Below, piece after piece: positions 14,630-26,495 of a stretch of DNA of 64,000 nucleotides. Position 1 is the stretch's first letter, and every line of letters begins with the position of its first letter. The notes beneath the pieces were generated by a model. The model saw only the letters and a program-made list of their open reading frames with translations, searched no databases and was not told the origin of the DNA. The DNA is from Synaphobranchus kaupii. Its lineage: Eukaryota > Chordata > Actinopteri > Anguilliformes > Synaphobranchidae. Made by a program: the position numbers and the translations under genes. The stretch lies in the NCBI GenBank assembly GCA_029718625.1, contig CM056383.1, positions 66,340,849-66,404,848 of the forward strand, read 5' to 3'.

Positions 14630-15240
14630 AATACAAGTTTATTTATAGGGAGCTCAGTTCTCATTTGCCAGGGTTAACACTCCTACTGATGGGATAGTTA
14701 TTGACCAAAGTGAATGAGGTACTTGGCCTCATCTGATGGGTGGCACCAACTACAGCACTGCACACTGATTACATGTGCTGGGGTATTGGATTCTATTTGG
14801 TCCAAAGTGACCCCTTCCGGTCTACAAAAACTCCTCCAGCAGCAAAATTCCAGTAGTGAGAGAATTCTTAAAGTGATGGACAAGGGATTCTAAAAACTTC
14901 AAATAACATATCACAGAGGGATGTATCCACTACACACCCACCAAATATATTTTTGAGAAAATGTCAATAAGTATATTAATATACATCTCAAAGTCAGCTA
15001 ATAAACTCAGTCTTGAAAGGACTCAGGATTGTAGGGGTGTGGTCTAAATCCACGCCCTCAACCTGAGTGCCATCGACGTCATCCTACAGCCCTATGTGTT
15101 TGAACCTAAGGTTTGGACCACAGCAGAACTGTTCTTATACAGTTGTGTGGTTTTAACCCGGCGAGGAATTAATGCAATCAATTCAAAGTAAAATACAGTG
15201 CGGCTGGCTGCTATCAGGAGATATATCCCTATGAAATAAT
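14630..15240. other. Intergenic, no gene seen
   Basis: No coding signal and no repeat with clear ends. Confidence 0.5.
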
Positions 15241-15249
15241 CAACCCATA

Positions 15250-15505
15250 GACCAGTGGAGGATGGGCCCCCCCCCCCCCCAATAGCCGGGTTCCTCTCGA
15301 GATTTTTTCCCATCGGGGAGTTTTTTCTCGCCACAGTATGAGGGTTTTCTCTCCCTACTAGAGAGTTTTTACCTCTGCTATCTGGGGGCTTAGAGCTGGC
15401 ATTTCCCATTTCCCCTTTCCTCCCCTTTCTGTTCTGTAAAGCGTCTTTGTGACTGTCTGTGAAAAGCGCTATATAAATAAAATTTAATTGAACTGAATAT
15501 CAAGC
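15250..15505 (+). repeat. Teleost LINE/SINE 3' tail
   Basis: After a 14-C run (15267-15280) come GGTTCCTCTCGAG, several GAGTTTTTxCC blocks and TCTGTAAAGCGTCTTTGTGA. It ends AAAGCGCTATATAAATAAAA with an ATTGAA-like tail. This order of motifs is common in fish dispersed retroposons. The exact family is not certain. Confidence 0.6.
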
Positions 15506-15656
15506 GCAAGCTCGCAATCAAAGTTAAGTTAACTTAAATGCTAAGTTTCACCAAATGCATGTTCCACACAAATCATTACACAGTAGGTTTTATTGAGTTT
15601 TTAAAATGTATTTAAAGGCCCACTCATTAATTTCGGTTGCTAATCGAACGAAAATG

Positions 15657-16035
15657 TGTCACGTCCCGTGCCTCTACATCTAAGTCAGTTCCTGGTTTTT
15701 TCCATTTCTATACATTTTCTGTATTTCTATTCCGTTCCGTGTTTTCCCTTTCTCCCCATTTTGTGTCTCCACTTCCCGCACCTGATATTGCGTTTCCTCT
15801 TGTTTCGTCTCGCCTGTTCCTCGTTGTCTCGTCATTAATCTGGCATATAGTCTCCCCCGTTTCTTTGTTCTGTGCCAGATCGTCTTGTGCCCTGCATTCT
15901 TGCTTGTGTATCATACTTTCCAGCATTTTCTCCTGTCTGTTCCGAGTTCCCGTTTCCAGTCCTGTGTCTCCCCGTCCAGTTCCTGTTCTCCTGCCCACCT
16001 GCCCTTCTCCGACGTAGCCCTGCTCCAGCCCTTGG
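15657..16035 (+). repeat. Solo Ty3/Gypsy LTR
   Basis: Begins TGTCACGTCCCGTG. Over about 360 bp it parallels the sequence following the Gypsy integrase at 45123-45500. Shared blocks include GTCTCGTCATTAATCTGGCA, GTGCCAGATCGTCTTGTGCC and TTCCTGTTCTCCTGCC. No gag-pol lies nearby. The right end is uncertain because both copies diverge after the CAGCCCTG word. Confidence 0.7.
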
Positions 16036-18159
16036 AGGATAAATAAAAAGGTGAAAGATTGGGAGCGGGATAAAATTGGTATAGGGATCAGGAGAGCGGA
16101 AAAAATTAACACTTTAGCTAACTAACTATTCCAAATCCAAATACTGATAATGCGGACAACTATTCTCAAGGACAAACAGAACGAGCGTTTGGCTCAGACT
16201 CAAAGAGAATTTCTTAGTGGGACAGGACAGTTTTATTTGCCCTGAACTATGGGAACTATGAAATCAAAGTATGTATTGGTTGAGGTTTCACGTCTACGTC
16301 ACCATGGACCCATTTTCGACTCCACCCTTTTTTTTCAGCATACTGGTATACAGTAAACAGATATAGACTGAAATTTAACGAGATTGCAATTGAATTTTAT
16401 TTCTCGCACATTATTGGTGCTCAATACATACCTCAGAAGCCATAAATAACTTGATTATATGCATATTATGGATTTTCCTTGTCCGTCACCAGTCCCAACC
16501 CTGTTCAGCTTTAGCTGTCTCACATTAAAAGGCTACGCAAAGGAAAAGGAGTCACGATCTTTGGATCATCTCTTCAAAGTCGTCATCAATTGGGGACCGA
16601 TACCCTCAACTTAACAAATGCACGATACGACAGCAATTTGTGTCTTACAAGGCCTTCAGTCTTGGAGATTGGAATCCGCAAATGTGAATTCACAGCAATG
16701 CAGTATACCGATTGCTATCGTTGTGATTCCCAAGTCCAATAAAGATACAGCACATGTAAATACCCTTTTAATATCAATTTGTAAGTGCAGTTCTGCTTTC
16801 TGATATTCTTTTCATTGCCAGAGTTAAACAAAGTGATAAAAGCAAAGTATCCAGCTGCAGCCAACAAATGTTTTATTTCTTGCTGACATCTTTTTAGTTA
16901 TGATCAAAGTATGTATTACTATTACTAATACCATGTGTGACCATCAGTTTGGTCTTCTTGTTGCCGGGTAGATTTCGAACAGCCTCACCTTAGTGGCTAT
17001 GGGTTGGAACAGCCTTGACCACTGGGGACATATTCCCAACAGGAGGCCCCTAGGGCTTAAGGGTTACTTTGGAATAGCAGTCAATGCAATGGAAAGCCCT
17101 TGGGGAAATCGAAGCCAGAGGAGATGGCCTGTGGGAATATGAACTCTTGCTTCCACCAGAACCTCTTTGAACCCAGGTGATGCATGAACATAAACCACAG
17201 AGCTCCACCACGCATGTCTAGATATTGCTGTGGCATCCAGTACTGCAGACGCATGGCAAAATGTCCTTCTGTGGGTAAAATTAATCCTTTATTGGCCAAC
17301 GGCTTCCGGTTCAAACAGACACGCATTACCAATGACGCAGACACAACTTCACATGCAGATACAGCCTATCTTTCTCGAATGTGGTAGCAGAACACAGGAA
17401 AACAGCCATTTTGATACTGACATGCAGTGACCTCGTGTTTAATAGCAGAGTGCGAGAGTCAAATAAATACAAACAAACAACTTTTCCACCTCATTTAGCA
17501 AGTGTTTTTATTAGCAGACAAAGTGGAATAAAGACATTGTGAGATTCACAGTAGAAATGCTATCATTATTAGTCTACCATTATCTATTGCCATTTAGGTT
17601 ATTTGAAATTATGTTCATTGACATGCAAAGTTTGGGTTAAATCATAAAGTTCTGCTTTGTTGGGTGATGGGACAGTGGTGGCAGGGACACTGGCACAAAG
17701 ACAAGACCATAGATTGCAAAAATCTCTTTTTAAATTGCCCTTGTACAACAGGATGCAAAGAACAACAACAAGAGAAAACTGGGCAAGAGGCATAAAGAAA
17801 GAATGGACAAAGCGCCAATGACAAAATGTGCCTAAAACAAAATCAGGTTTTGACAGGAAAGAGATGGGAGGCAGTGTCCGTGCTGGGAATGTGAAAAATG
17901 AAGAGGGGGGTGGGGGGGCCTGTTGCCGTGCTGTGTGCCTATACTGCGGCTCCTCATTGTGCTGCTGCCTCCCCTGACTGCGCCGTTGGCCGCGTTTCTC
18001 CGGGGTGGGGGGAAACGCTGGAATTGCACTTTCTCCGAGCCTAGAGCCTGCATTCTTGGCCTTCATGATCCACTTGGTCCTCAATTGGCCAATCAGGGTA
18101 AAGTGGTAAAGTACCCGTTTGCTTCCTATTAATACTGCATTCCCTATATCCCTCTTGCA
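16036..18159. other. Intergenic, no gene seen
   Basis: Several open frames of 60-160 codons, the longest at 17599-18084 on the minus strand, have biased composition and no family resemblance. A G-rich run sits at 17905-17919. No RNA gene was recognised. Confidence 0.45.
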
Positions 18160-18323
18160 CCTTCTATGGTATCTACCTTTACAGTCTGTTGTACAATAAG
18201 CCTTCTATGGTATCTACCTTTACAGTCTGTTGTACAATAAGCCTTCTATGGTATCTACCTTTACAGTCTGTTGTACAATAAGCCTTCTATGGTATCTACC
18301 TTTACAGTCTGTTGTACAATAAG
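18160..18323. repeat. 41-bp tandem repeat, exactly four copies
   Basis: Units 18160-18200, 18201-18241, 18242-18282 and 18283-18323 are identical. Each begins CCTTCTATGGTATCTACC and ends GTTGTACAATAAG. Confidence 0.97.
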
Positions 18324-18839
18324 CCACGCTCAGTAAGATGCATCATGAATGGCATAATTTACAGAGGCTTAGTTAAACTTTGCCTGTAAAGTTTACAAAT
18401 AAACTTTAGTGTGGTTGCTTCAGCTTAACTGGTACCAGATGATAAAGTTATAGATTTTAAAACTTAACTTACCTAACGTGTAACCTTATGACAAATACAA
18501 CCTCATAGGATTTCTATTAAATAGATGTCACCAAATTGTGCCTTTTTTACCACTTGAACTTCCAAATATCCTGAAAAAAAGCACCCAAATATAATATGGT
18601 ATGTAGAGCGTGGTCCACAGATGCTTCATACCAAGTTTCGGTCTTTCTGGACTGGCTTTGGCTGTTTGGATGCTTTTGATTAGTATATATAATTTCCCCT
18701 AGATTGGAGAGCTGTAGGAACTGTAGAGAAGCCACTGAGTATAGTGTGACTTGTAAGATCCTTTATTAAAATACAGAAGAACACTTAAATACAAAGGCAG
18801 TTTACCTAAAATGGCTTAATTTATAAAAAATTTACCAAT
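18324..18839. other. Intergenic, no gene seen
   Basis: AT-rich, no coding signal. Confidence 0.5.
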
Positions 18840-18959
18840 GATGCTGTCTACAGGTGCCGAAGGAAGACCAGCCTACAAGGGTCAGTGATGTGTGATTGAC
18901 TTTGTAATAAACCAGGGGGAAGTGTGATACAGTTGTGATTGTGGCACTGTTGACATAGA

Positions 18960-19260
18960 ATCCACACTGTTTCATTTCAAAACCTGTGTGTATGCACTAA
19001 TGTAAGTCGCTCTGGATAAGAGTATGTGCTGAATAGAGTATTCTGGGGGCAATTGTAACAGGGGGCAATTGCAACACCATAAAATTGCACCAATCTGAAA
19101 CAAGCTCGAGCTGAGATTCTATCCAGCAAGCTAGCTAGTTTCATGTGTTCAGGGTTGGGGGCAATTGTAACGGGAAATAGTGTTACAATTGACCCCTGTT
19201 ACAATTGCCCCCAGATTACTCTACCCTAATGTGAATGTACATAAAAATGTAAATGTGTGG
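18960..19260 (+). repeat. Fish retroposon tail interrupted by a MITE
   Basis: ACTAATGTAAGTCGCTCTGG ATAAGAG, followed after the MITE by AATGTGAATGTACATAAAAA TGTAAATG, is the familiar fish SINE/LINE tail that ends in an AATGTA-type repeat. The MITE at 19036-19221 sits at a TA within it. Confidence 0.55.
19036..19221. mobile_element. MITE, TA target, GGGGGCAATTGTAAC family, copy 1
   Basis: Terminal inverted repeats of about 24 bp start GAGTATTCTGGGGGCAATTG and end with the complement, with one or two changes at the right end. TA flanks both sides (19034-19035, 19222-19223). Inner copies of GGGGCAATTG and its complement give a multi-stem fold. The 59600-59767 element is a second copy. A TA target suggests mobilisation by a Tc1/mariner-type transposase. 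It has no coding capacity. Confidence 0.85.
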
Positions 19261-19261
19261 A

Positions 19262-20741
19262 GCCACCTGTTTCTGAACTAGAAGTATGATTATTCTATTC
19301 ACGTGGAATCCATTTCTTCTCCGCGGCACAATCAGCGCCAGTGAAGTGCTTCCTTCTTCATCCATCGCTGCCTGATTCAAGGTTCACGTCATGCTCACTG
19401 AATCTGAAAATGACTTGCGGCACACAACGTTCGTCTCATTTATCAACACTAATCTGTTGTAATTTAAATCCAACAGGACATCTATTATCTGCTTTAATTG
19501 CTTTCCAAGGTTGCAAGAGATCAGTCAAAAAACACGGTTAATCAGAAGCCACTTTGAAACTCGGTAGGAGCCAAAGCTGCTTTGAAAATTTCACAGCCAG
19601 CATTTGATTGAAATACGAGCGTGATTTTATAAAAGTTGCAAAACAATAAAACAAATATAAACACTGTGTCATATATTTATATATACGTACATACTGTATA
19701 TTCGTATATTCGTTTTTTTGGACAAACGGCTCAAAAAAACCTTTTTTACTGATATTTTAATACTGGGAAATTGTGCTTGTCTAGTGTATTGACGGCCTTA
19801 AGGAGAGGAGTGAACTCTGCTGAACTCCAGAGCAACAGCAGTCCTGCAGAGCAGTGAAATAACAAAGTGAAATCAACAAATCTTTGCTTGATTATGAAGT
19901 TTTCCCCATGTGCATATCTGTGTCTTTAAACTGAAACATACTGGCAATGTCCACTGCAAATACTTTGGGAGATCAGTCCTGTAACGGCAAAAACATTTTG
20001 CAGGCAACTATACGTTCTTGAATAAGAGTACATTTTCTCAGCAAAAATGCTTCCCCAAACTTAACTAGCTGTCGGTGCGAGACCATTGATCCTTTTTGTT
20101 CTTGCGTTCTCCACAGGTATGAGGGAAATATTCCCTCTCTCACACACAATCATTACTTTTGTAAAAAAATTAATGGTTTTTCTTTTGATGTCCATTCTAT
20201 GATTCACAGGCAGACTTCTGCATTATAATGGCTGGCCAAATGGCTCCCCCACTGTTCTTCCACAGCCTGATTTTCATCTGTGTTGAAACCCTGCATGTCC
20301 AAGTGTTTGTCAACTCTCTGCAAGAGGTTAAAAGTATAGTACAACAGAGTCCAGGTGTGTGTTTTATATTGTTGTTTAAATGACAGCACTCTCAACAAAT
20401 ACTACACAGTGCAGACTGGACAGTGAATTAAGCCTGTCCTGTGTTCAATTCTTGGTTTAATTTTAGTCAGAGCAGCGATGTATAGTAGAAGCAGAATGCA
20501 TCTCAAAGCCATCCAAAAGAAAGTTTACCATACCATTTCCTATCTGTGACCTGTATTTAATTTAAAAATTATATCAAAGACATTAGCCTCATTCAATTAC
20601 AGCCATCGAGATTTAAATCTAACAAGTGCAATTTAAACTTACATAACTAATAATAAGAGTGCTGAAATGTGACTGATAGCATGTCATTACTTTTAAAATA
20701 TAATTAATCTCTCCTCAATAAAGAGTGAATAAATTAAAGCT
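19262..20741. other. Intergenic, no gene seen
   Basis: AT-rich, with a TATA/CGTATA-rich patch at 19670-19715. No gene or repeat with clear ends. Confidence 0.5.
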
Positions 20742-20746
20742 ATTCA

Positions 20747-22149
20747 TGTTACGATCCTGATACGGGACGAACCCAAGTGCAACGACCAGGAGACAGATTA
20801 CAGAAAGTGGAACTTTATTAAGCGTTGGGGTGGTCCCAAAGCTGTACACGGGAGCAAAACAGGTTAGTTAGTTAACACAGGATAGCGTCCAACTGAGGAC
20901 TGCTCCAAGCCGGAGCTGGACTTGAAGAAACACGGAACTGTTCCAAGCCGGAACTGGACTTGAACGGAGGTGTCTAAAACACCGGAACTGGACTGGAACT
21001 GGACTGGAACTGGACTGGAAACTGGATCGGAACTGGACTGGTAACTGGACCGGAAGGTCCACTCAGGAAACGGGAACGGCACGGAACTTGTTCCAAGCCG
21101 GAACTGGACTTGAACGGAGGTGTATAAAACACCGGAACTGGACTGGAACTGGACTGGGAACTGGACTGGAAACTGGACCGGGAGGTCCACTCAGGAAACG
21201 GGAACGGCACGGAACTTGTTCCAAGCCGGAACTGGACTTGAACGGAGGTGTATGAAACACCGGACCTGGACTGGAACTGGACTGGAAACTGGACCGGAAG
21301 GTCCACTCAGGAACACAGGGGACGGCACGGAACTTGTTCCAAGCCGGAACTGGACTTGAACGGAGGTGTCTAAAACACCGGAACTGGACTGGAACTGGAC
21401 TGGAAACTGGACTGGAGCTGGACAGGAAACTGGATCGGAACTGGGCTGGAACAGGACTGGAAACTGGACCGGGTAGCTTGAGTAACCGGGCAGAAAGCAG
21501 AGGTTAAAGGCAGGGTGTTGTGACAGGACTGTAGCTGGTGAATGCACCGCCGAGTTGGAAGGTGCGGCGTAGCTCGGGCAATACTGGCGTAAGCCGGCTG
21601 GCATGCAGAGGTCCTGGTACCCGCAACACGAGTACGGGAGGTACGTAACACGGGGAGGACAAACACAGCTGCGGGAAGACTGGAACTGCGGCGTCTGGAG
21701 GTTTTGAAGGGAAACAGGTAAATGCATGCAGCAGCGAAAGTTTAGCAGAGATAGCTACCAGTCAGGAAACCAGGCGAACAGGTATGAACCAGCAGGCTCA
21801 CAAACACTGGACCAGAAACGGGATACGAAACAAACACGGTAGGTTAGTCAACGAACTGGCGCTGAATAGCAGCCAGCCAGGGGTTTAAATGGTGCAGGAA
21901 GTGAAGGAGAAAACGAGAAACAGGTGTGATGTTAAATCAGGAGTGATTGCCGAAGCACAGCAGTGAGGAATGTGAGTAACGAGAGGGGCGAGTGATAGGC
22001 GGAAGCTAAAGTGGAAAATGAAACCAAAAGTACCCGAGGGAGACGCCCAGTCCACAGCCAGGAGGGAAACACGGACAAGGGATCCAACATGACACGGAAG
22101 GAAACAAGGAAAACATGGAAAACGGACAGGACGGGAACGGAACGTTACA
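20747..22149 (-). repeat. 3' LTR of the Gypsy element (1403 bp)
   Basis: TG...CA ends. On the minus strand an AATAAA poly(A) signal lies at 20814-20819. The 20880-21470 part is built of long tandem repeats (see separate entry). It matches 26496-27898 at a constant offset of 5749 bp with no difference seen. Confidence 0.95.
20880..21475. repeat. Minisatellite within the LTR
   Basis: TTCCAAGCCGGAACTGGACT recurs at 20941, 21091, 21219 and 21337, giving four large units of 118-150 bp. Each holds GAACGGAGGTGT(A/C)TAAAACACC and runs of an 11-12 bp sub-repeat GGAACTGGACT. The same array is present at about 26629-27224. The antisense open frames across it, rich in Ser-Pro-Val-Gln, are by-products of the repeat. 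Confidence 0.9.
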
Positions 22150-22164
22150 GTACCCCCCCCCTCA
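22150..22164 (-). other. Polypurine tract and pol stop
   Basis: On the minus strand TTGAGGGGGGGGTAC directly precedes the 3' LTR. The stop codon of the integrase frame (22162-22164) lies within it. Confidence 0.8.
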
Positions 22165-23730
22165 ATGTACGCCACCTGGCGTACCCGGAGGCCTGGTCTT
22201 GTCAGGGAACTGTTCGTGGAAGTCTTGGATTACTGAATGGTCCAAGATCAGGCTCTTGTGGAGCCACGACCTCTCCTCAGGACCGTACCCCTCCCAGTCG
22301 ACGAGGTATTGGAAACCCCGGCCCCTGCGGCGGATATCAATAACACGGTTCACCGTGTAGGCCGGGGCGTTGTCAACAACTCGGACGGGAGGAGGCGGGA
22401 TGGTAGGGGTACTGAGGGGGCTGGAGGAGACAGGCTTAACCTGGGACACATGAAACACAGGGTAAACTTTGAGGGAGGCGGGGAGGGAAAGTTTAACAGA
22501 CACCGGGTTAACTAGACAAATGATGGGGAAGGGACCAATAAAACGGGGCTGAAGCTTTCTGGATGAAGAGGGAAGGGAGATGTTTGCAGTGGAGAGCCAG
22601 ACCTGCTGACCGGCCCTATACTGTGGGGCTGCGGTCCTGTGAAGGTCCGCCAGACGTTGGGAGCGGGAATTGGCGTGAAGGAGTGCGGTGCGTGTGAGTC
22701 TCCAAATGTTTTTACAACGAAGGACATGGGCCCTAACAGAGGGGACAGCTATCTCGGCCTCCTGGGTCGACAGAAGAGGGGGTTGATAGCCTAAAGCACA
22801 CTCAAACGGGGATAGGCCAGTAGAGGCACTTTTAAGGGAGTTATGTGCGTACTCGACCCAGGGGAGAAAACGGCTCCAAGAGGCGGGATTGCGCACTGTA
22901 ACGCACCGCAGGGCGGCCCCCAGGTCCTGGTTCGCCCCTCTCTGCCTGACCATTAGACTGGGGATGGAAACCCGAGGAAAGACTAGGAGAGGCACCCAGG
23001 GCTGCACAGAACGCCCTCCAAACTCGGAGGAGAACTGGGGCCCACGGTCTGACACGATGTCAGAGGGGATCCCGTGCAGCCTGACCACGTGTAGCACCAA
23101 GAGCTCAGCGGTTTCAAGGGCGGACGGGAGCTTGGGGAGGGGAACAAAGTGAACCGCCTTGGAGAACCGGTCCACTATTGTCAGAATGACGGTGTTACCT
23201 TCTGACAACGGCAGACCGGTTACGAAGTCCACACCAATGTGACTCCAAGGACGGCCAGGGACGGGGAGGGAAAGGAGAAGACCGGAGGGAGGCTGGTGGG
23301 AAGCCTTGCTCCTGGCGCACACCGAGCAGGCCAGGACGAAGGCACGGGTATCCCCTTTAAGGGTAGGCCACCAGAAACTCCTCCTGACGAGGGCGATAGT
23401 TCTGGCGACACCTGGGTGACATGCCAGGCACGAGGCGTGAACCCATTCGAGGACCTGGGAGCGGACGGAATCGGGGACAAAAAGACAGGAGTTAGGGTTA
23501 TTGCGGGGGTCCGGTTGGGAAGTCTGGGCGGCCTTCACAATGCCCTCAATCTCCCAGGAGACCGCAGCCACCACACAGGAGGCCGGCAAAATGGGCTCCG
23601 GATCAGCAGGACTGGAGGGAGGGGAAAAAATGCGGGACAGGGCATCTGCTTTAATATTACGGGAACCAGGGCGGAAAGAAACAGAGAAATTAAAGCGTGC
23701 AAAAAATAACGACCATCTAGCCTGACGAAT
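22162..23730 (-). pseudogene. Gypsy integrase with chromodomain-like tail, frame-damaged
   Basis: Retroviral-type integrase that would insert the cDNA. The zinc-binding block [13 protein letters not shown]...CSVCARSK is present. The first catalytic Asp (GVDFVTGLP) and second (IVSDRGPQF) are readable. A one-base loss near 23021 and a one-base gain near 22936 put about 85 bp out of frame. That interval contains the HP..NGQ.ER region with the catalytic Glu, which is therefore not translated. Downstream, [20 protein letters not shown] and VKPVS precede the chromodomain-like [20 protein letters not shown] near the end. The frame also has to be entered by a shift near 23728. As read, the enzyme is inactive. 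Confidence 0.9.
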
Positions 23731-23945
23731 TGAGCCTCTTGGCAGATCTTAAATAAATGAGGTTTTGATGGTCGGTAAAAACAAGAAAAGGGGTACCTGC
23801 CCCCTCCAGCCAGTGGCGCCACTCCTCAAGAGCCAGTTTTATCGCCAGCAGTTCCCGATCCCCGACATCGTAGTTCCTCTCGGCGGAGGACAGCCTCCGG
23901 GAGAAGAATGCGCAGGGATGGAGCTTGCTATCAGAGGGCGGACCG
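23717..23945 (-). pseudogene. Gypsy RNase H segment, shifted out of the RT frame
   Basis: RNase H degrades the RNA strand after reverse transcription. The first part ([18 protein letters not shown]) is at the end of the RT frame. One extra base near 23938 moves the rest into another frame, where [39 protein letters not shown] and [10 protein letters not shown] carry the Glu and second Asp of the catalytic set. A loss of two bases near 23728 then breaks this frame at RLNSSG, and the next block [14 protein letters not shown] is in the integrase frame. Confidence 0.88.
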
Positions 23946-25562
23946 TTGAGACAGAATGGCCCCCACGCCGGTGTCGGAGGCATCCACCTCAACGACAAAC
24001 TGCCGAGAAGTGTCAGGGTGAAGGAGGATAGGTGCTGAGGAAAACCGAGCCTTGAGTAGCTCGAAAGCTCGCTGGGCATCGGAATTCCAACAGTAAGGCA
24101 GGGCAACGGAAGTGAGTTTAGTCAGGGGAGCAGCAATGGAACTGTAATTGCGAATAAAGCGGCGGTAGAAATTTGCAAACCCCAGGAACTGTTGAAGGTG
24201 CTTGCGGGAGGTGGGTTGGGGCCATTCTGTCACCGCCTTGATTTTCACAGGGTCCGCCCGGATACTGCCCTCCTCGATAATGAAGCCGAGGAACGGGACC
24301 GTGGAAGCGTGGAAGGAACATTTCTCAGCCTTAACAAACAGCTGATTCTCCAACAGCCGCTGGAGAACCTCTCGAACGTGACGGACATGCTCCTGCGGGG
24401 ATTGAGAAAAAATTAAAATATCATCGATATAAACAAAAACGCTCCTCCCTAGGAGGTCCCGCAGGACGTCGTTCACCATGCTCTGGAAGACTGCTGGGGC
24501 GTTAGTAAGGCCGAAAGGGACCACCAGGTATTCGTAGTGGCCCAACGGGGTATTAAAAGCAGTCTTCCACTCGTCCCCCTCACGGATACGCACCAAGTGA
24601 TACGCATTCCGGAGGTCGAGCTTGGTGAACGTCACAGCTGGAGAGAGGGCTTCAAAGGCGGTGTTAATGAGGGGAAGAGGGTATTTGTTACGGATGGTGA
24701 CCTGGTTGAGGCCCCGGTAGTCGATGCAGGGTCGCAGGGAGCCATCCTTCTTCCCAACGAAGAAGAACCCTGCACCGACTGGGGATGAAGAGGGACGGAT
24801 AATACCCGAAGCGAGGGAGTCGTGGATGTATTCCTCCATGGCTAGTTTCTCCGGTCCAGACAGACTGTAGAGGCGTCCCGATGGCAGTTTAGCTCCAGCC
24901 AGTAGGTCAATGGCGCAGTCATACGGCCTGTGAGGAGGTAAGGACAGAGCACGTGATTTAGAAAATACTTGCGCGAGGTCGTGATACTCGCTGGGAACAT
25001 TCGTTAAATCCGGTATAGGTTGCATGGAACAGGGTTTACTGGGCCCCGGAGGGGGTAGTGCAGAACGGAGACAGCTGGCTAGACAGTGGGCACTCCACGC
25101 CAGGATGCGACCGGCTTTCCAGTCAATATGGGGATTGTGGAGGCGAAGCCAGGTCTGACCTAAAACCAGAGCAGATTGTTGGGAGTTAATCAGTAATAGC
25201 TGAATGGACTCCCGATGATTGCCAGATAGAATTAACTGGATAGGAACGGTGGAGTGGGTAACTAACCCCAACCTCCTACCGTCCAGAGCTAGAGCTGAAA
25301 TGGGTGAAGTGAGACGTTCCGTGGGAATGCCGGCCCTCCTGGCGAAGGTGATATCCATGAAGCTGGCGTCAGCTCCGGAGTCAATTAGGGCCGAAGAAGA
25401 TAGGGTCTTGTCCTTCCAAAGGAGAGTAGCCTTGAACATGAGGCGGTCCTGGGCAGCATGGTTGGGGACGATGGGGCTCGTCAGTACGCCCAGTCTTACT
25501 GGCGAGCCCCTTCTTTTGGGCGAATGGGACAGGAGGCGATCTGATGGCCAGGCTTGCCGCAA
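23931..25562 (-). CDS. pol: Gypsy pol: protease and reverse transcriptase (open 543-codon part)
   Basis: This part of pol is open. An aspartic protease lies at the start, with [14 protein letters not shown] (active Asp at residue 61). Reverse transcriptase follows: [20 protein letters not shown] (about 262-281), [15 protein letters not shown] (about 312-326), [15 protein letters not shown] (about 346-360) and the catalytic box [11 protein letters not shown] (YIDD, residues 378-381). The connection/RNase H start is FVVEVDASD (about 522-530). The first residues overlap the end of gag in the -1 frame, so the listed start is not the true initiation site. Translation is probably by -1 frameshifting from gag. 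The frame ends early at 23931 because of the indel described under RNase H. Confidence 0.92.
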   Translation of the reverse strand: MRQAWPSDRLLSHSPKRRGSPVRLGVLTSPIVPNHAAQDRLMFKATLLWKDKTLSSSALIDSGADASFMDITFARRAGIPTERLTSPISALALDGRRLGLVTHSTVPIQLILSGNHRESIQLLLINSQQSALVLGQTWLRLHNPHIDWKAGRILAWSAHCLASCLRSALPPPGPSKPCSMQPIPDLTNVPSEYHDLAQVFSKSRALSLPPHRPYDCAIDLLAGAKLPSGRLYSLSGPEKLAMEEYIHDSLASGIIRPSSSPVGAGFFFVGKKDGSLRPCIDYRGLNQVTIRNKYPLPLINTAFEALSPAVTFTKLDLRNAYHLVRIREGDEWKTAFNTPLGHYEYLVVPFGLTNAPAVFQSMVNDVLRDLLGRSVFVYIDDILIFSQSPQEHVRHVREVLQRLLENQLFVKAEKCSFHASTVPFLGFIIEEGSIRADPVKIKAVTEWPQPTSRKHLQQFLGFANFYRRFIRNYSSIAAPLTKLTSVALPYCWNSDAQRAFELLKARFSSAPILLHPDTSRQFVVEVDASDTGVGAILSQRSAL

Positions 25563-26476
25563 TAGAAACAGGATCTGGTGCGCTGACGGCGCTGACGCTC
25601 CTCGGGATTGACCGCAACTCTGCCCAGTTGCATGGGCTCTTCCTCGGACCCGCCCGTAGGCGCCCGAGATCCAGTGATGGAGTGTGAATGAACATTAGAG
25701 ACGACGGAGGGCGAATGACGCCCGGAACTTCCTCCCCGCTCCCGGGCCCGGATGCGGAGACGATTATCGATGGCTATAGCGAGGCTGATGAGGCTATTAA
25801 GGGAGTTGGATTCCTCCCGAGTGGCAAGCTGGTCCTTGAGTTCCTCGCTGAGAGCTTGGCGGAAAGCCCCCTGGAGGGAGGCGTCATTCCATCCTGACTC
25901 CGCGGCGAGGGTACGAAACTGAATGGCCATTTCTGCGACACTGCGGTTGCCTTGGCGAACTTGAAGCAGACGCTGGGTAGCGTCACGTCCACAGGTCGGG
26001 TGTTCAAACACACGTCGCATCTCTGCCGTAAAGGCTGCGAAGTTGCTGCATAACGGAGCCTGGCTGTCCCAGATGGATGTAGCCCACTCCAGGGCGCTCC
26101 CTCCCAGGCTGCTCATAATGAACGCGATCTTGCTGGAGTCAGAGGCGAAGGAGGAGGGCTGCATCCGAAACACTATGTCACATTTAAGTAGAAATTCACG
26201 ACATCTCCCCAACCCCCCGCGATATAACTCGGGGTGTTGTACACGGGGCTCACGGCTGGAAGTGGGAGCCGGTGCCTCCGGATGGGGTTCGGGAGAGGAA
26301 GGAGTAGGGTTGGCTGGAATCCGTAGTAGCGGTTGGTGGAGCGAAAGTTGGGATACTTGCTCCGTGATGCCCCTAACTACTTCCAGCACATCATCCAAAC
26401 GGCGACCCTGTTGGTCGCTGATCGCAGTTTGGCAGGAGAAGGCGTGGCGAATCTGTTCCAGATCGGCTGGGTCCAT
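25496..26476 (-). CDS. gag: Gypsy gag, intact
   Basis: The structural protein forms the particle that packages element RNA. The 326-residue frame begins ATG about 20 bp inside the 5' LTR ([13 protein letters not shown]). The retrotransposon gag core runs about residues 75-230, with [32 protein letters not shown] and [16 protein letters not shown] single CCHC zinc knuckle, [14 protein letters not shown], is near residues 300-315. Pro/Ser-rich linkers separate them. No internal stop or shift is seen, in contrast to pol downstream. It overlaps the start of the pol frame by 67 bp. Confidence 0.93.
   Translation of the reverse strand: MDPADLEQIRHAFSCQTAISDQQGRRLDDVLEVVRGITEQVSQLSLHQPLLRIPANPTPSSPEPHPEAPAPTSSREPRVQHPELYRGGLGRCREFLLKCDIVFRMQPSSFASDSSKIAFIMSSLGGSALEWATSIWDSQAPLCSNFAAFTAEMRRVFEHPTCGRDATQRLLQVRQGNRSVAEMAIQFRTLAAESGWNDASLQGAFRQALSEELKDQLATREESNSLNSLISLAIAIDNRLRIRARERGGSSGRHSPSVVSNVHSHSITGSRAPTGGSEEEPMQLGRVAVNPEERQRRQRTRSCFYCGKPGHQIASCPIRPKEGARQ
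25514..25520 (-). promoter_or_regulatory. Candidate -1 ribosomal frameshift site CCCAAAA
   Basis: On the minus strand, within the gag codons CGC CCA AAA GAA, the heptamer C CCA AAA fits the X XXY YYZ pattern in the right phase. It lies six codons before the gag stop. A -1 slip here leads directly into the pol frame (SPKRRGS...). Confidence 0.65.
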
Positions 26477-26495
26477 ATTGTTGGCCAGTTCGTTC

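Noticed and set aside
17599..18084. 161-codon open frame on -
   Set aside because: Pro/Ser-rich compositional frame with no family resemblance and no regulatory context.
20864..21727. Overlapping SSPVPVQF-rich open frames on -
   Set aside because: By-products of the LTR minisatellite; the same frames recur at 26613-27476.
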